DNA of 64,000 nucleotides from Sphingomonas sp. 7/4-4. Lineage in GTDB: Bacteria > Pseudomonadota > Alphaproteobacteria > Sphingomonadales > Sphingomonadaceae. Location of the stretch: contig NZ_CP115960.1 in NCBI RefSeq assembly GCF_027941955.1, positions 3,550,501 through 3,614,500 on the forward strand. The letters are read 5' to 3'. The notes beneath the pieces are model-generated. The model was not told where the DNA came from. It saw only the letters and a program-made list of their open reading frames with translations, and searched no databases. A program made the translations under genes and the position numbers. Positions 63,311 through 64,000 of the stretch are shown here, piece by piece. How positions within the stretch are numbered: the first letter of the stretch is position 1; each line of letters opens with the position of its first letter.

Positions 63311-64000
63311 ATGCAGCACGGCAAATCTTACTTCTTCGTCGGCATCGGCGGCTCGGGAATGATGCCTCTCGCGATGATCCTGGCGGGGCAGGGCGCCAGT
63401 GTCGCCGGATCGGACCGCAGCCTCGACGCGGGGCGGCTGCCCGCCAAGTTCGACGACCTCGCGCGCCGCGGAGTCGCCCTGTTCCCGCAGGACGGCAGCG
63501 GGATCACGTCGCCCGACCAGATCGTCGTCGCCTCCGCGGCGATCGAGGCGAGCGTGCCCGACATGGTCCGTGCGGCCGAACTGGGCAACGCGCGGATGAC
63601 GCGCGCCGAGCTGAACGCGCAGCTGTTCAACGCCGCGCCGCAATCGATCGGCGTGGCGGGGACCAGCGGCAAATCGACCGTCACCGGCATGATCGGCTGG
63701 ATCCTGCGTGCCTGCGGTCGCGATCCGACGGTGATGAACGGCGCGGTGATGAAGAACTTCGTCTCTCCGCAAGCGCCGTTCGCGAGCGCGCTGGTGGGCG
63801 CGGGCGGGGCCTATGTCAGCGAAGTCGACGAGAGCGACGGCTCTATCGCGCTCTATCGGCCCGGGATCGCAGTGCTCAACAATGTCAGCCTCGATCACAT
63901 GCCGATGGCGCAATTGATCGAATTGTTCGGCGCCTTCATCGCCAAGGCGGGCAAGGCGGTGGTCAACCTCGACAATGGCGAAGGCGCAGCGCTGGCGATG
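63311..64000 (+). CDS. mpl: Mur-ligase family protein, Mpl-type (partial, runs off the window)
   Basis: The first 230 residues of a Mur ligase are present; the gene continues past the window end. The N-terminal nucleotide-binding domain (YFFVGIGGSGMMPLAMILAGQGASVAGSDRS) and the ATP-binding P-loop GVAGTSGKSTVTGMIGWIL are as in MurC and Mpl; YVSEVDESDGS and VLNNVSLDHM follow. Mpl reattaches recycled murein tripeptide to UDP-MurNAc; MurC adds L-Ala. The divergent LD-carboxypeptidase makes Mpl more likely, but the part seen cannot exclude another Mur-type ligase. Confidence 0.8.
   Translation, partial: MQHGKSYFFVGIGGSGMMPLAMILAGQGASVAGSDRSLDAGRLPAKFDDLARRGVALFPQDGSGITSPDQIVVASAAIEASVPDMVRAAELGNARMTRAELNAQLFNAAPQSIGVAGTSGKSTVTGMIGWILRACGRDPTVMNGAVMKNFVSPQAPFASALVGAGGAYVSEVDESDGSIALYRPGIAVLNNVSLDHMPMAQLIELFGAFIAKAGKAVVNLDNGEGAALAM

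Overview
The window is high-GC alphaproteobacterial chromosome, most likely a Sphingomonas or close sphingomonad. This rests on gene content and protein style: a yajC-secD-secF operon, a TorF-family porin, HrcA-GrpE, GlnD, a dgc-type D-glutamate cluster, Tat-exported plant-polysaccharide enzymes, and several dispersed GC-rich inverted repeats between genes. No rRNA, phage, transposase or CRISPR array is visible.

Layout. 1-3.3 kb: Sec accessory genes (yajC, secD, secF, minus strand) and tRNA-Pro(GGG). 3.3-8.0 kb: a YcaQ-type DNA glycosylase, small acidic proteins, a TMEM175-like channel, a basic Ala/Lys/Pro-rich protein, a GT4 glycosyltransferase and a glycine-zipper protein. 8.1-9.4 kb: a cupin gene, then about 600 bp without a convincing protein gene that looks like a large structured RNA ending in an intrinsic terminator. 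9.4-13.8 kb: small membrane protein, PhyH dioxygenase, GST, subtilase, serine hydrolase. 13.8-20.1 kb: LysR, DgcN, DgcA, N-acyl-D-amino-acid deacylase and a dicarboxylate/amino-acid symporter, interrupted by a 291-bp tandem duplication. 20.2-24.5 kb: PBP4-type carboxypeptidase, a membrane-anchored L7/L12-like protein, a serine hydrolase and an AmpG-like permease. 25-30.5 kb: a ZIP transporter, then an unusual tight cluster of a duplicated-domain membrane protein, a DyP-type peroxidase and a P450 with an atypical I-helix. 30.5-37.5 kb: ROK kinase, AraC/GyrI regulator, AlkA, ferredoxin, lipoprotein, TrmH-family methyltransferase, M28 peptidase, tRNA-Tyr(GTA), a small Cys-rich secreted protein. 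37.6-41.2 kb: rhamnogalacturonan-type genes behind a palindrome. 41.3-50.7 kb: rdgB, rph, hrcA, grpE, DUF1003, ferredoxin-NADP reductase, glnD, VOC and YdeI-like genes. 50.8-62.2 kb: AraC, S41 peptidase, Gfo/Idh oxidoreductase, GH16, infC (apparently AUC-started), TorF porin, an HExxH protein, AraC, thrS and a GH43-like enzyme. 62.3-64 kb: LD-carboxypeptidase and the start of an Mpl/MurC-type ligase that runs off the window.

Two functional themes recur: cell-wall peptide and D-amino-acid salvage (dgcN/dgcA, deacylase, symporter, PBP4, AmpG, LD-carboxypeptidase, Mpl) and plant polysaccharide use (PL26-like lyase, DUF1961, GH16, GH43, Gfo/Idh).

At least 21 single-base frameshifts break about 18 otherwise well-conserved genes, nearly all explained by one missing base in a short homopolymer, usually G or C. 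This looks like uncorrected sequencing error rather than gene decay, so these genes are given as one CDS spanning the shift and the shift position is stated.
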